Made by a program: the position numbers and the translations under genes. Positions 10,690 to 21,911 of a DNA stretch of 64,000 nt are shown here, piece by piece. The notes beneath the pieces were generated by a model. It did no database searches. It was not told where the DNA came from and worked only from the letters and a program-made list of their open reading frames with translations. Numbering within the stretch: position 1 is the stretch's first letter; the number at the start of each line of letters is the position of its first letter. The stretch comes from Aradus depressus (taxonomy: Eukaryota; Arthropoda; Insecta; Hemiptera; Aradidae): the NCBI GenBank assembly GCA_963662175.1, contig OY759221.1:17512027-17576026 (forward strand). Reading direction: 5' to 3'.

Positions 10690-10860
10690 TATTGTACAAT
10701 AAAATCCTGAGAAAAGGAAACCAACCCTGAACGCCAACTTATTACTTTCATATACTCAGCAATGCCAGTATGAAATGAATTTGAGAAGGGAGAGAGACTG
10801 ATCTACAAGCGTGGTTGGTAGATGATGTAATTTTACATCATAAGAAAATCCTGTAATGCG
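10690..10860 (+). repeat. RepB (inverted-repeat MITE family) half copy
   Basis: Carries the family marks GCCAGTATGAAATGAATTTGAG, AGGGAGAGAGACTGATCT and AAGAAAATCCTGTAATG seen in RepB copies at 46225, 49663, 50950 and 52135. Only one arm is recognisable. Confidence 0.55.
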
Positions 10861-10862
10861 TT

Positions 10863-11067
10863 GGTGGAAAGCCAATACCTTCTATCTACCTTTTTTTTTT
10901 CAAAATATTTTTTTTTTACCTTCTCTAAAAATGTGGCAACACTGAGTTTCGTGGAAGGTTGTAAAACTGTTGCCTTCCAATACCAAATTTCCAAACTTGT
11001 TTATATTTTATAAAAATACCTTCTATCTTTGTGTGAAAATACAAATAGACGGTATTGGTTTTCCACC
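10863..11067. mobile_element. Short MITE with 24-bp inverted ends
   Basis: The left end GGTGGAAAGCCAATACCTTC is repeated inverted at the right end (GGTGGAAAACCAATACCGTC read from the minus strand). The 205-bp interior is AT-rich without coding potential. No target-site duplication is evident, so the superfamily is unassigned. Confidence 0.6.
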
Positions 11068-11279
11068 ATCGAATGGCTAAATCAGTTATTTTATTTTTAA
11101 ACTTTTCACGTTTTGAATTAAGTCTTGAAAAATAGTGAACAATTTAAGAAGAACCTATAGGTCCTGACAAAAAAAAGATTCAATAAAATTGACCTTTTGC
11201 TCCACCTTAAAATTGAATTGTATTATTTGCTTCCATAACTCGTTGAGAACAATAAATAATATCGAGAAGAAATGTAATT

Positions 11280-11650
11280 TACATTTACATGAAGATGTGT
11301 CACCATGAAAAAACGTTGTCGTGAATCGCCAGAAATGTACTTCCCCAGAACGAATTAATCATTCAAGTTCTTGCTCTTCATCCAAAATAAATCAGGGTTA
11401 AAAATCAATTGACTTCTGAATCTTCATACTAAATGTAGGTGTATATACATTTAATACAACGTCAGTTTTTGTGTTAAGCCCTCCCCTAATGCCCCTCTTT
11501 ATTCTATTGGGAGTTATCGTATTCACAGACACACGCACAGACATATTTTGTAATTTTTGGAGTCAGGAAGTCACAAATCATGAAATTCTGTGGAAAACTC
11601 CACTTCGAATTTCTGATCGATTATATAACTTCCCCTATACAATTTAATAT
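11280..11650 (+). repeat. RepA copy
   Basis: Contains ACTTCCCCAGAACGAATTAA, a C-rich stretch and the family end GATTATATAACTTCCCCTATA. Confidence 0.7.
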
Positions 11651-11655
11651 AATAA

Positions 11656-11907
11656 AGCCCGGGCTTTAACAACGAGGTCATATCGCCTACTACCAGAGCG
11701 CTCTTTCGTCACTCTGGTGGACATGAGCCCAACTTTACTATGGGAGTCCTAAATTTTGCCTACCCTAAATTTTTATTCACTTAGGGTAGGGGTCTTTAAC
11801 GAGTACCTGACATCGCTTAACGTCCCATCCGAAGGACGGCGTGCTTAAGTTTATTTTACCTCCCAGATAAAATAAACTAAGGGCCTCGGTCGGGTTTCGA
11901 ACCCACC
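11656..11907 (-). mobile_element. SINE, lacking the tRNA-like 5' end
   Basis: Minus-strand copy running from the 3' CCCGGGCTTTAAC block to the B-box region (GGTTTCGAACCCAC on the plus strand). The A-box part and tail are lost. Confidence 0.82.
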
Positions 11908-11946
11908 AATTTAATATATATAAAGTAATAATGTTAACGAATTTAA

Positions 11947-12405
11947 ATTTTTTTTTTTTTTTGTTGTCTTATTTATAAAAATGCAACTGTTGCTAGGTTG
12001 CAACAACCAGCATCTATGATGATAAGTATTGATATGTTGGCGTGAAGGGCATGTGAGAGGAAGGCCACCCAGTGGTAGGTCCTCGGGACGAAAATGTATC
12101 TTAATTATTAGAACAAAAACAGAAAAAAATATTTAAAAAAACAAATAAATAAATAAATGATTTAAAAAAAGGAATTGAAAGACAATTTTGATGGATGGGT
12201 AAGAGAGATGATAAAAGTAAAGGAAAATAATGTAAAAAATAAAATAAAAAATATTAAGAAAGAATAGGAACTAAGGTGGCAGTAAGTCGCGGTTCTATCT
12301 TCTCTTCAACCTTCGTGGGGGGTTTTGTGGTAAGTGTTGTGAGGATAAAGTACGTATTTCTGAGTTTGTATATGTGTAAAGTTTTCTAAAAAAACATATG
12401 TATGA
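11947..12405 (-). mobile_element. Jockey-like LINE, 3' fragment
   Basis: Same family as 3105-4287. The T run at 11947-11962 is the poly(A) tail, followed by the shared GCAACTGTTGCTAGG 3' UTR stretch and the last part of ORF2. It breaks off at about 12405. No target-site duplication was found. Confidence 0.8.
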
Positions 12406-12424
12406 TATATAGTAAAAACTAAAA

Positions 12425-12967
12425 TAATTATTTGTATTAATCCCCCTAATGCCCCGCTTCCCTTTGGCCTATTTCGCTGAATATCAATGCTATGTTAAGC
12501 CTCCCCCTTCGCTTTGGCGATTTGGCTGATAAACATAGGTGTCATCCTTATTGGATTCTGGATACATGTATTAATTCTATCGGAGTAATCATTAAAAAAG
12601 ATTTTAATCTTACTTCCACAGCAATACGAAGTATAAGGGAGTTATGTAATCGGTGAAAAATTCGATCGACACAAAATTTTATATGTGTATCCAGAACCAT
12701 ATAACGACGACACCTATGTTTATCAGCCAAATCGGCAAAGCGACGGAGGAGCCTTAACATAAAAACTGTAATCACTGCCGATAGAATGAATTAATCGAAG
12801 GAACATTTTATATCTGTGACCTAAACCCCATAAAGATAACACCTATCAATTTTCAGCCAAAAGGGGAGGGGGGATGAGAGGGGGCTCAATTCAAAAACTC
12901 TAGTAACAGCCGATGTAATGAATTTATCGATACAAAATTTAGTGTGAGGATTTAGGAGCCCCTATAA
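12425..12967. repeat. RepA copies in opposite orientation
   Basis: About 12425-12600 reads as RepA on the plus strand and about 12613-12967 on the minus strand, giving a head-to-head pair. The minus-strand part resumes at 13633 after the Harbinger insertion. Confidence 0.6.
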
Positions 12968-13629
12968 GGCCTCGGGCACACTTGCAATTATCAGTTGAGC
13001 AACTGTTTAGTCGAAATTGCATGGTTTTGGACATACTACTGCAACTAAAGAGCAACATAAAAAGTTTGGTTGCTACGTATCGGCACACGTGGGGATGGAA
13101 TTAGTAGTTGCGAGATGGTCTTCAGGGAGTTGGCTGCGTTGTGTGCCCTTGAGATAAGAAGGAAAAAATGCAAAAGGCGTTTTTGGCTTCATCTGTTCAC
13201 GACACAGAGTAGCGAGAAGGGGCAATTTCATAAATTGTATGCAGATTTAAGAAGTTACCCACTGAAATGTTTTAAATACTACCGAATGAGCTTGAAAACT
13301 TTTGACGAGCTTCTTGAGCTCATTCGTCCTGGCATTACTCGACGAGACACGAGATTTTGTGGTAGGAATATTTGCAAATGTTGTGAATCTAGAACTACAC
13401 ATGTAGAACCTGCAACTGTTTGATTGCAAGTAAGCTCACCACCATTCAATCCAATGTGTCACAAGGCGATTGCGTAACTAGATGCAACTAAAAAGTTTGA
13501 GCCAGACCACAAAATGTTTTAGTTGCAGCAACTGGTTAATCAGTTGTAGTTGCGCAGGTCCATAGCACTTCATATGAAACATGCAATCAAACAGTTGCTC
13601 AACTGAAAATTGCAAGTGTGCCCCAGGCC
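12968..13629 (+). mobile_element. PIF/Harbinger derivative, non-autonomous
   Basis: The 662-bp element is flanked by TAA (12965-12967 and 13630-13632), the 3-bp target of this superfamily. Terminal inverted repeats of 41 bp differ at two positions (start GGCCTCGGGCACACTTGCAA; right end, inverted, GGCCTGGGGCACACTTGCAA). TGCAACT/AGTTGCA motifs recur near both ends and may bind transposase. It keeps a short ORF from the transposase N-terminus and sits inside RepA. Confidence 0.9.
13115..13423 (+). pseudogene. PIF/Harbinger transposase N-terminal remnant
   Basis: The ATG at 13115 opens 102 codons. The residues RRFWLHLFT, KGQFHKLYADLRSYP and FKYYRMSLKTFDELLELIRP resemble the helical N-terminal part of ALP1-like/HARBI1 transposase-derived proteins. 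The DDE catalytic part is absent: the frame ends 200 bp before the right terminal repeat. The last 20 or so residues look like subterminal repeat, not protein. A short product is possible but not shown. Confidence 0.72.
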
Positions 13630-13632
13630 TAA

Positions 13633-13720
13633 GGCAACTGTTGAATTGTTGGTTTTGGAGAGGGAGCGAAAAATTAATTGATTAATTCTGTGGAAGTACA
13701 TTTCCGGCGAATCGCCGACA
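13633..13720 (-). repeat. RepA continuation after Harbinger
   Basis: Minus-strand RepA, with the 'gagggagcgaaaa' and 'acatttccggcgaatc' parts. Joining it to 12613-12967 restores one copy. Confidence 0.6.
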
Positions 13721-14533
13721 ATTTTTTTTACCTTTCATTTGTAGAGTTAGCTTTGAAGATGGTCCAATGTGACTCGATGCTGGCTCTGCAAAATAAACTA
13801 GTGGGTGGACAACAAACACGATATCAAATACAACATGTCCACAATCTACAAAAAAAACTCTCTCCGTTCTGTCATCGTATTATTTTCTCAATATTTGCTA
13901 AATACGTCAGCAAAAATTGAAATCGTAATATTCAGGCAGTATAACTGTAATGTAAAAAATTTACACACACTAAAATTACTAAAATATTATAAAATCATTA
14001 TTTGTATAAAAACAGCTGTTAGGAGTGAAGTAACTTAATTAGTGAATTAATATAAAAAAATGGACTAGTCGCATTTTGTTTTAAAACGAAATGTGAACCA
14101 ACAATGAATGAAGCACATAAGACGATGAACAGCTGTTTTAAATAGTGAGAAACAGTCTAAGGTGAAATGTGAAGGACAGTCTAGAGAGAGTTGTTTTTAG
14201 GCTTAAGGTGAAGTGAATCATGTAGGAGTAAGAATAACAGTGAAGTAGATGCGCAAAGGTTCTTTTATTTATTTCTATGTTTATATGCCCAAAATAACAT
14301 TAAATTCAAGAATGGGCACAATATTTAAAAAGAAAAGAGACTAAAAGTAGATGTAGAAATTAGTTTGTAAGATTTATTGTAAATAATTTGATTTTTTAAA
14401 TTTGATATTGATATTTCGTTTTTATTTATAATATAGGATTAGGTAAATAAACCCCAATATTTGTTCTCTTATTCTATGCTATTCATTTTCCCTGTAAATC
14501 CAGTAAGATCATTTATACCTCTGGAATAGATTT

Positions 14534-14582
<49 letters not shown>

Positions 14583-14830
14583 AGTAACTTTGGAAGTACC
14601 TAATTCAAAAAAAAAAAATTTTGTTAATTAATTTTTTTTAATACGTGGACTTTCTTCTAAATTGCACGTCTTGAACTTTCGATATTTTTTTAGGGCCCTT
14701 TTCGAAATTACTGTAGAAATCAATTTAGTAGATGACTAGCTAAAATTTCTACAGGAAATGTGGTAATTTTATTATTTGTTTATTTATTTTTAATTTTATT
14801 AGTTCAATTATTTTCATTTATATTTTATTT
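13721..14830 (+). repeat. RepC dispersed repeat with 43-base A run
   Basis: RepC is my name for an AT-rich family with marks AACAGCTGTT, CTATTCATTTTCCCTGT and the end TTTCTACAGGAAATGTGGTA. Other copies are at 22110-22750 (minus), 24415-25000 (minus) and 34960-35095 (plus). A run of 43 A lies at 14539-14581 within this copy. CTGTAGAAATC and ATTTCTACAG form a small inverted pair near the end (14711-14760). The coding class is unknown. Confidence 0.55.
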
Positions 14831-15330
14831 AAAATTTTAAAAGTATCACAATAACAAATAATCAATATTCTTGAAATAAAATCCCCAATAATCTCTCTTC
14901 TGTATCAGTGAGGGCGTTGGGTCCTCTAGGGAGCTCGTTTAGCCAACTAAAGTGGGGAAAAGAAGATATTCCCCCATTTTCTGAGTACTACTCAAATTAA
15001 ACTAATCCCTGGTGCACTGTGTCAGGGGTGCCAACTTACCCCAAGGGAGTATAAAATTTGTTAAGGGCCATCCTCTTGGGAACTGGCGAATCCAGTGTGC
15101 GTCGATCCTTTTCTTGAGGCCAGGGGATGATGCAGTGAGGAGCCAACGAGGGGAACCAACTAGCCAATTATGGTCCCATTGTGTCCTACAAAACGTCCTT
15201 CTTCAGGCCCTATGGAAACGATTCGGACAGATTTATGACATTGATTTTTTGGGGATGATTGCCTATTATTGAAATCATTGCAATTTCCATCTTTTTACAG
15301 GAATAACATGTTTTTCGATACTCGTTTCCA
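14831..15330. other. Unassigned, GC-richer patch at 14900-15250
   Basis: The patch stands out from its AT-rich surroundings but has no recognisable protein. An 86-codon plus-strand frame at 15012-15272 has no familiar motif. Confidence 0.4.
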
Positions 15331-15339
15331 AAATGAAAA

Positions 15340-15440
15340 AAAGTCGCCAATGAACTTCCCCAGTACGAATAACTCAATTAAATTTTCGCTCTTCCTCCAA
15401 AACCAATGGATCGTTTGGGCTAAAGATCACTAATATGAAG
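15340..15440 (+). repeat. RepA fragment
   Basis: Short match to the start of RepA (GAACTTCCCCAGTACGAATA and the following part). Confidence 0.55.
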
Positions 15441-16787
15441 ATGGCTGATGTAGTGAGAAGTGATTATTTCACAGCTTGCAAAATATAAATAGTCTGACCT
15501 CTCACAGACTTTATTGATTTTTGGTAGCCGGCTTTCGAGGTTGCCCTCGTTATAAAGCAGTTTACAAAAAAACTATCATTTAATAACGAAGAAACAATTA
15601 GAGAGTTCTGTTTGTTAAAATATAAAAAGTATTGTAATAATAAGATATTAAATGAATATAATAAATAAATGAATACAAAAGTACAAAAATTGAATTGATA
15701 TAAAAAGCATTAAAAAATAAACATGTACGATGTGATCTCCATACTACCTCGTTTTGTCAGCCTCTGACCAGCAGTGGTGGCAAACCAAAAGGGACAGACT
15801 AGCGCGAAATTACAGTTCAGTTTGTAATTTCGTTATTTTTTTTTTTTTTATTATGTCAAGTGGGTTATATTTTATTTTAGAATAACGAAATCACTCCTAT
15901 CGTTTTGCTAATGAACGTTATCTGGTTAGTTTAATTTTAGTTTAGTCCTTATTATTTAGAAATTGTTGCTAGATTGTGTAACGAGCTCCTTGTTGTGATA
16001 GTTTTTTTTTTTTTTCGCAATTGGCTCCTTGACCCCGTCAAGTAAAACCGGGGTTGGCGTTTATTAGGAGGAGGAGATTCTGAATCGATTCGTGTGTGGC
16101 GAATCCAAAACGGTACATTTGAAAAGATAACGCTTGCAATTTACAGAGTATAGTTTGAAAAATATGGATAAATAAAATATTAATATTCAAAATTGATTGT
16201 AGTTTCAATGTTGATCAGTAGAGTGCATTGCTATTCGAGGAGCTGGCGCTACCTCTTGGATACCTTGTGAACCATCATCAGAGAAACTTCATTCGTAATA
16301 ATTATTAAACCTAAGATTGTTATTATATACATATAATTTTAATACATTTATAGGAACCGTCTTTACATTTAAATATGAATAGAATAAATACAATCTATTA
16401 ATTTTATAGTCGACATTGTTCAGTTGATTGAAATATGGCAGAAATAATAAAATATATTAATAATATTCAGGTTTTCATCACCCCATCATTTGCAATATAA
16501 ACTTTTTTTTTTATAATTGTATTTACAGGTAATTATTTCTTTATGTACGTTTATTATTTTTGACTATAAATGTATTAAAATAATTATCTCTTCTGAATGT
16601 GACATGCACACTAAGTGATTAAAGAGTCAAGTGTTTAAAAATGTTGTGAATTCATTATTTTCAGTAAAATTGCGCTTACATTTTGAAACTAAATTATCTA
16701 AAGGTGTAAAATATCTTTTTGAATTATTTTTAAATAATATAATATAATTTCTCGTCTATTCATTAAACATTTTAAATGTACATATAT
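15441..16787. other. No gene recognised
   Basis: AT-rich. CAGTGGTGGCAAACC at about 15772 resembles a hAT end, but no matching right end or 8-bp duplication was found. Confidence 0.45.
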
Positions 16788-17090
16788 TCAGGACCTAAAT
16801 TCTAGACAAATTAATTAACCAAGAAAAACAAAATTATACAATTAAAATAGTTAAAACAAAAAAAAAACAGTGGGAAGACGTATTTTATTTTTTTGAGAAA
16901 TGTCATCCCACAACATATTACTATTACTCACGTATGAAAAGACAGTTCTTTCCCACACAAGATATATATTTAGGGTAAGCGCTTTCGGTTTTAAAAAAAA
17001 TTGTGAACTTCTTTCAATATTAAATATTTTTATTCCATAATTTTGATTAACTTGAATATATTTAATATATATATTAATATAATATATACC
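16788..17090 (+). repeat. 300-bp repeat, copy 1
   Basis: Starts TTCAGGACCTAAATTCTAGA and ends in a TATA-rich stretch. It matches 17446-17735 at high identity with small indels. A SINE lies exactly between the two copies. Confidence 0.85.
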
Positions 17091-17093
17091 GGG

Positions 17094-17440
17094 GGGCGCC
17101 GGTAGCTCAGTGGTATGCGTGCTTGACTTCTGAGCTCAAGAACGTGGGTTCGTAACCTGACCGAGGCCTTTAGTTTATTTTATCTGGGAGGTAAAATTAA
17201 CTTAAGCACGCCGTCCTTCGGATGGGACGTTAAGCAATGGTCCCGAGCCTGTACGATGTCAAGTACTCGTTAAAGACCCCTACCATAGGTGAATAAAAAT
17301 TTAGGGTAGGCAAAATTTAGGACTCCCACAGTAGAGTCGGGCTCATGTCCACCAGAGTGACGAAAGAGCGCTTTGGTAGTTGGCGATATGTATGACCTCG
17401 TTGTTAAAGCCCGAGCATGAGTCATAAAACCTAACCTACC
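17094..17440 (+). mobile_element. SINE, full length
   Basis: All parts are present: GGGCGCCGGTAGCTCAGTGG (A-box), GGGTTCGTAACC (degenerate B-box), the CGTCCTTCGGATGGGACGTT core, the TAGGGTAGGCAAAATTTAGG block, the GGCGATATG block and tail AAAACCTAACCT. No ordinary target-site duplication is visible; the flanks are the two copies of a 300-bp repeat. Confidence 0.92.
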
Positions 17441-17445
17441 CTATT

Positions 17446-17735
17446 CAGGACCTAAATTCTAGACAAATTAATTAACCAAGAAAAACAAAATTATACAATC
17501 AAAATAGATAAAACAAATAAAACAGTGGGAAGACGTATTTAATTTTTTTGAGAAACCTCGTCCCACAACATATTAGGTACTATCACTCACATATGAAAAG
17601 ACAGTTCTTTCCCACACAAAATATATATATTGTGTGAGCGCTTTCGGTTTTTTAAAAAAATGTAAACTTTTTTCAATATAAAATATTTATATTCCATAAT
17701 TTTGATTAACTTGAATATATATAATATATATATAT
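17446..17735 (+). repeat. 300-bp repeat, copy 2
   Basis: Direct copy of 16788-17090 after the SINE. The open frame on the minus strand across its right edge (17587-17931) is AT-rich and unrecognised. Confidence 0.85.
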
Positions 17736-18286
17736 ATGAGGAGTTTGGAGCCAGAGCGGACCAACTGGTTGAAACTAAACAGGTTGAAAATGGCAATTGA
17801 AAATTGAGTACATTTTGTTTATCTCCATAAATGGGCCCCAAATATTTATTTATATTTGAAATTTTGGAATAGTATTGGATGAGTGATCCCTTTTTGTGTT
17901 CTATAATGTTTTTGAAGGCCGTATGATCCATTGTGACTTTGAAAATATATGCACAAAATACTTGTGGACTAAACTTAAAGTGCTGCTATCTATCACTGAA
18001 GTGAAGAAACTAAGTGATCCACACTGGTTTTGAAAAAGGGAACCTATGCCAACATCAGGATGGTAATAACTCATTTTCCGAAAAATTGTGGGTTGGTCCT
18101 GAAAAAATACAACTTTATAAAATACATAATATTATTACATATATACATTGGTTATTGTTGATGTAATTGTATGTTCCCTTAAGGGTCTGAGGATAGTTTA
18201 ACAACGTAAAGCGCTCTCCCTTTTTATATATGTAATGTAGAAAAGGACTATATTTTTCCTTTCCTAATCTTCGGATTTTCCTCTAG
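17736..18286. other. No gene assigned
   Basis: AT-rich, with a minus-strand open stretch continuing to about 18040 that has no recognised motif. It ends in a pyrimidine-rich tract and CTCTAG, a plausible splice acceptor for the next segment. Confidence 0.4.
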
Positions 18287-18660
18287 ATCGGGCAGTTCCA
18301 AGAAAATTCTGACTGGTGGAGTATCGTGCAGAAGGTTGGTTCCGCTCTTGCTGCCCTCCTGTCCAACTATATTCGCTTCATGGAGAGGTGAGGGCTGACG
18401 TGGTGTTGAAGTGCTCCCTGGAGCTGGAGCTCGAGTTACCTGGACTGCTCAGCTTACACTCCAGGTCCGCCACTCCTCCTGAGACTATCACACTAATTAA
18501 ATATATCAACAGCTGGTGCCTCTCTTCTCCAACATCATTAGATCGGACCCACAACACCACTCCTTATTGGCATTGATGTGGTATAAGATACGGAGCCCCA
18601 TGTTGGACGAACGAGTCATGAAATCGGTATTTTTGAGAAGCGCGAATAAAAAAAAAAAGA
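18287..18660 (+). pseudogene. Coding-like segment, frames broken; function unknown
   Basis: After a TTTTCCTCTAG acceptor, a GC-richer stretch reads as protein in three successive frames: SDWWSIVQKVGSALAALLSN (about 18305-18365), ADVVLKCSLELELELPGLLS (about 18394-18455) and LVPLFSNIIRSDPQHHSLLA (about 18513-18572), the last extending to RSPMLDERVMKSVFLRSAN. Either this is a decayed gene copy with two frameshifts, or 18287-18387 is a true exon ending at AG|GTGAGG and the rest is chance. I do not recognise the protein. Confidence 0.4.
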
Positions 18661-19175
18661 AACGTTGCTGGGTGGTTAAAGTGTGTTGAGTACCATTCCA
18701 AAAATGAGTTATCACTACTCGCAGATCGAGAAAATAGAAAGGCACAAATGTGTATAGTGAGCTACCTGAAATCAATACCACAGCGCCCTCTATACAGTTT
18801 GTTATTGTTATTTTCATGTTCTTATACCTATAGTATAAAGAAGTATAGTAATCGTGCGAAAACCCAAGGTTATTGAAACCTACAATATTCTTCTAAGAGC
18901 GCACTTTTGAGTCCCGCATGTTGAACTTTACCGTTAAAACTGCAGCAAGTGTTTCTGCAAATCTTTACTTCCTGGTGGATGTTTACCCCCCTACCCCAAT
19001 TCACAAGTTAACATCATAGACAGCTTCATGCACATGAACGATTATAAAAGGTTGCAAACAATTACAATTATCGTTGGTTTTTATATTTATTAATGACGCA
19101 CAAAGGACTGCAAATTAGTATTTTTGGAGTACGATTTTTAAAAGTACGGTTCAAGAAAAATGAGTACAAAACTAC
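18661..19175. other. No gene recognised
   Basis: Mixed AT-rich DNA without terminal repeats or open frames worth noting. Confidence 0.45.
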
Positions 19176-19189
19176 CTAAAGGAATACAG

Positions 19190-19535
19190 GTTAGGTTAGG
19201 TTTTATGACTCATGACCGGGCTTTAACTACGAGGTCATATCGCCTACTACCAGAGCGCTCTTTCGTCACTCTGGTGGACATGAGCCCGACTCTACTATGG
19301 GAGTCCTAAATTTTGCCTACCCTACATTTTTATTCACCTAGGGTAGGGGTCTTTAACGAGCACCTGACATCGTACAGGCTCGGGACCATCGCTTAACGTC
19401 TCATCCGAAGGACAGCGTACTTAAGTTAATTTAACCTCCCAAATAAAATAAACTAAAAGGCCACGGTCGGGTTTCGAACCCACGATCTTGAGCTCAGAAG
19501 GCAAGCACGCATACCACTGAGCTACCGGCGCCCTT
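19190..19535 (-). mobile_element. SINE, full length, with target-site duplication
   Basis: Minus-strand copy. The tail reads as GGTTAGGTTAGG on the plus strand. The 14-bp flanks CTAAAGGAATACAG (19176-19189) and CTAAAGGAGTACAG (19536-19549) differ at one base. The core is intact apart from point changes. Confidence 0.95.
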
Positions 19536-19549
19536 CTAAAGGAGTACAG

Positions 19550-20576
19550 TTGGTCACGTTAGTAAACAGGTTATGTCCTATAAATAAAAGGTATCGAAAC
19601 AGCGTTAATCATTCTCTATTTTCCTTCTATTTTCTAGTTTTCGTCAACCATGTTTTATTGTTTATAACTTCTAAATATTTACTTCATTATTTATAAACTG
19701 TCTTTTGATGAAAGAATAAGTGTCACTTTAAAATCAATTAATAGTTTAATTTTACTGGGGAAATAAAAATGTGGAAATTAATTAAGTGAAAAGTGTGTAA
19801 CTGATTACGGGATGTTTTTCTTTTGTACGTCATTAGGTACTTCAATATTCCAAAGTTTTAAGTCCCTCGATTCTGTTCTGGAAAAACATGTGAAAGAAAA
19901 GTTCACCAATATTTGAAAAAATAAAAAAAATGAATGAAAAGTTTAAGTTCCTTCATTAAGAAAAACTAAAAGACTGTTTTTATGTTTATTGCTGTTCTTT
20001 GTTCTTGGCCCTCTTAATATGTTTTAGAATGAAGTGGAAAACGTAAATGTTGAGAACTTCCAATGGAAAGAAAAAAATAAGAAAGAGAAAAAAGAAATTT
20101 GAGAAAATACCTACACCTGGCGATTTTCTTCTGGAATTGTCTCATTGAGAAAGTCGTAGATCTGAAAAACTTCTCTACTTTAAAAGTTTTACCCGTCTAA
20201 AAGTCAAGTACCATGGACTACTTTTCAGGTTCATTTACCTTCGTTAATGTACCTACATTCCACTCAGCTGTGAGTATGAATTTATAAATTGTCTTGTTAT
20301 AGTGGAGTTGCAAAAATCCATTCATTGAAGAAATTATGTGGAAAAAGTTCTGGAAAAGGAATAATACCGAATATAGAACTGAGTCACTGTGTCTGTGTTA
20401 TATTGACTAACTTCTTCTGTTTCAATTGCTATTTGCTGTCCTCTCAAAATTTTGAAAGAAAATTTTCACAAAAATATTTTAAAAAATAAATAGTCAAAAT
20501 GATCCACTTTAAAAAAGAGACTTATGGAACAAAACAAGTTTGATAAAACTAATCTGAATTATTCTTTTACAAACAG
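19550..20576. other. No gene recognised
   Basis: AT-rich DNA. A short frame at 20289-20489 has no motif. Confidence 0.45.
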
Positions 20577-20672
20577 AACATTAAATACTTCTGAAGACGA
20601 AGCTAACAATGGGGAGGTTACACTTTCTTTAGTAACATGGTACAAAAAGGCCTTCTGGACAGCACATTCAAG
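20577..20672 (+). other. Possible exon, 96 bp
   Basis: Bounded by ACAAACAG| and AG|GTAAAA, open in one frame with NTSEDEANNGEVTLSLVTWY in it. Its phase would accept a donor at 18388. The open length is short enough to be chance, and its 3' edge is the start of a tandem array. Confidence 0.25.
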
Positions 20673-21215
20673 GTAAAATAATCATATTACATAATTGTAT
20701 TTATTGTTTTAATAAATAAAAAGACCAATTCAAACAGTACCTTGAAGGTAAAATGATCATAATAACTGTATTTATTGTTTAAATAAATAAAAAGATTATC
20801 CGAAAGGTAAAATTATCATAATAATCGTATTTATTGCTTACATAAATAAAAAGATCAATCGTAAGAGGACATTCAAGGTAAAATAATTGTATTTATTGTT
20901 TGAATAAATGAAAATATCAATAGGATCAGGACGTTCAAGCGAAAATTATCATATTAATTGTATTTATTGTTTAAATAAATAAAAAAGACCAATTCGAACA
21001 GTACCCTCAAGGTAAAATAATCGTAATAACTGCATTTATTGTTTAAATAAATGAAAATACCAATGGGAACAGTATCTACCTTCAAGGTAAATAATGATAA
21101 CTGTATTTATTGTTTAAATAAATGAAAATATCAATAAGAACAGAACCTTCAGTGTAAAATAATGATAACTGTATTTATTGTTTAAATAAATAAAAATATC
21201 AATCTGTAACAGTAT
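20665..21215 (+). repeat. Tandem repeat, about 8 units of 64-76 bp
   Basis: Each unit contains TTCAAGGTAAAATAAT, TGTATTTATTGTTTAAATAA and ATAAAAAGACCAAT. Units are diverged and vary in length. The first unit starts on the GTAAAA donor-like end of the possible exon. Confidence 0.85.
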
Positions 21216-21911
21216 TTTATTGTACAAAAGAATAAATAAATATTACCAAGGAAGAAAATTCAAAGGACAAAAAAGATATATGAAGTAATGTTATGCATAC
21301 ATAGACTTTTATCTGAGAGTTAGGCGCCATCTGTGATTCAAAGTAGGCCCTTCGTCTTTCATAAATCTTGAAAGGGTACACCAACAGGCATCTTAAGTAA
21401 CCTATGTCATTTTATTTATTGATCTGTATTTTTTTTTTTTTTTTTTTTTTCTGTTATAATACAACTTTGTTTTTCTTTCTTCTAAAAGATATACATAAAT
21501 ACTTTCATAGCTTTCAATTTACAGGAACGCTGATATATCGGGCTATTAAGGAATGGTGATTTGTAGGAGGTTGAGAACAAATGAAGAGTTCAGGAGACCG
21601 AAGATCCTAACCTTTTGCCGAACATCAGGTGAAGTCGGCTGTGGTGACAAGATTATGTTCAGAGGAGGGACATGGGATGGCAAACGAAGGTGAAGAAGAC
21701 TTTGAGGACGATCATAGAAGACTTGGGAGTCTCCTGTTGCGGACCCTACAGGCACATGGTAACGTGAGATATTTCCTACAAAGTACAATTTACTGAATAG
21801 CCTTTGATATATTCCTTCAACTTCAGGCTGGGCTTGCGCGAACTAGGAGGTCGCCTAGGTAGGCACAATCGGGTGTACTTCATTACTAGCTCGGAATTTC
21901 AAATATATATA
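21216..21911. other. Unassigned; T run and a GC-richer patch
   Basis: A T run lies at 21429-21450. The stretch 21550-21785 is GC-richer and open on the minus strand for 80 codons, but I recognise nothing on either strand. Confidence 0.4.

Noticed and set aside
14539..14581. Poly(A) run as the tail of a processed pseudogene
   Set aside because: RepC-type sequence continues on both sides of the run, no target duplication is seen, and no coding sequence precedes it.
15772..15800. hAT left end (CAGTGGTGGCAAACC)
   Set aside because: No matching right end or 8-bp duplication could be found.
21550..21785. Possible Rel/NF-kB-type exon (a frame with SGEVGCGDKIMF)
   Set aside because: The resemblance covers about a dozen residues, the frame has stops on both sides and the rest does not follow the family.
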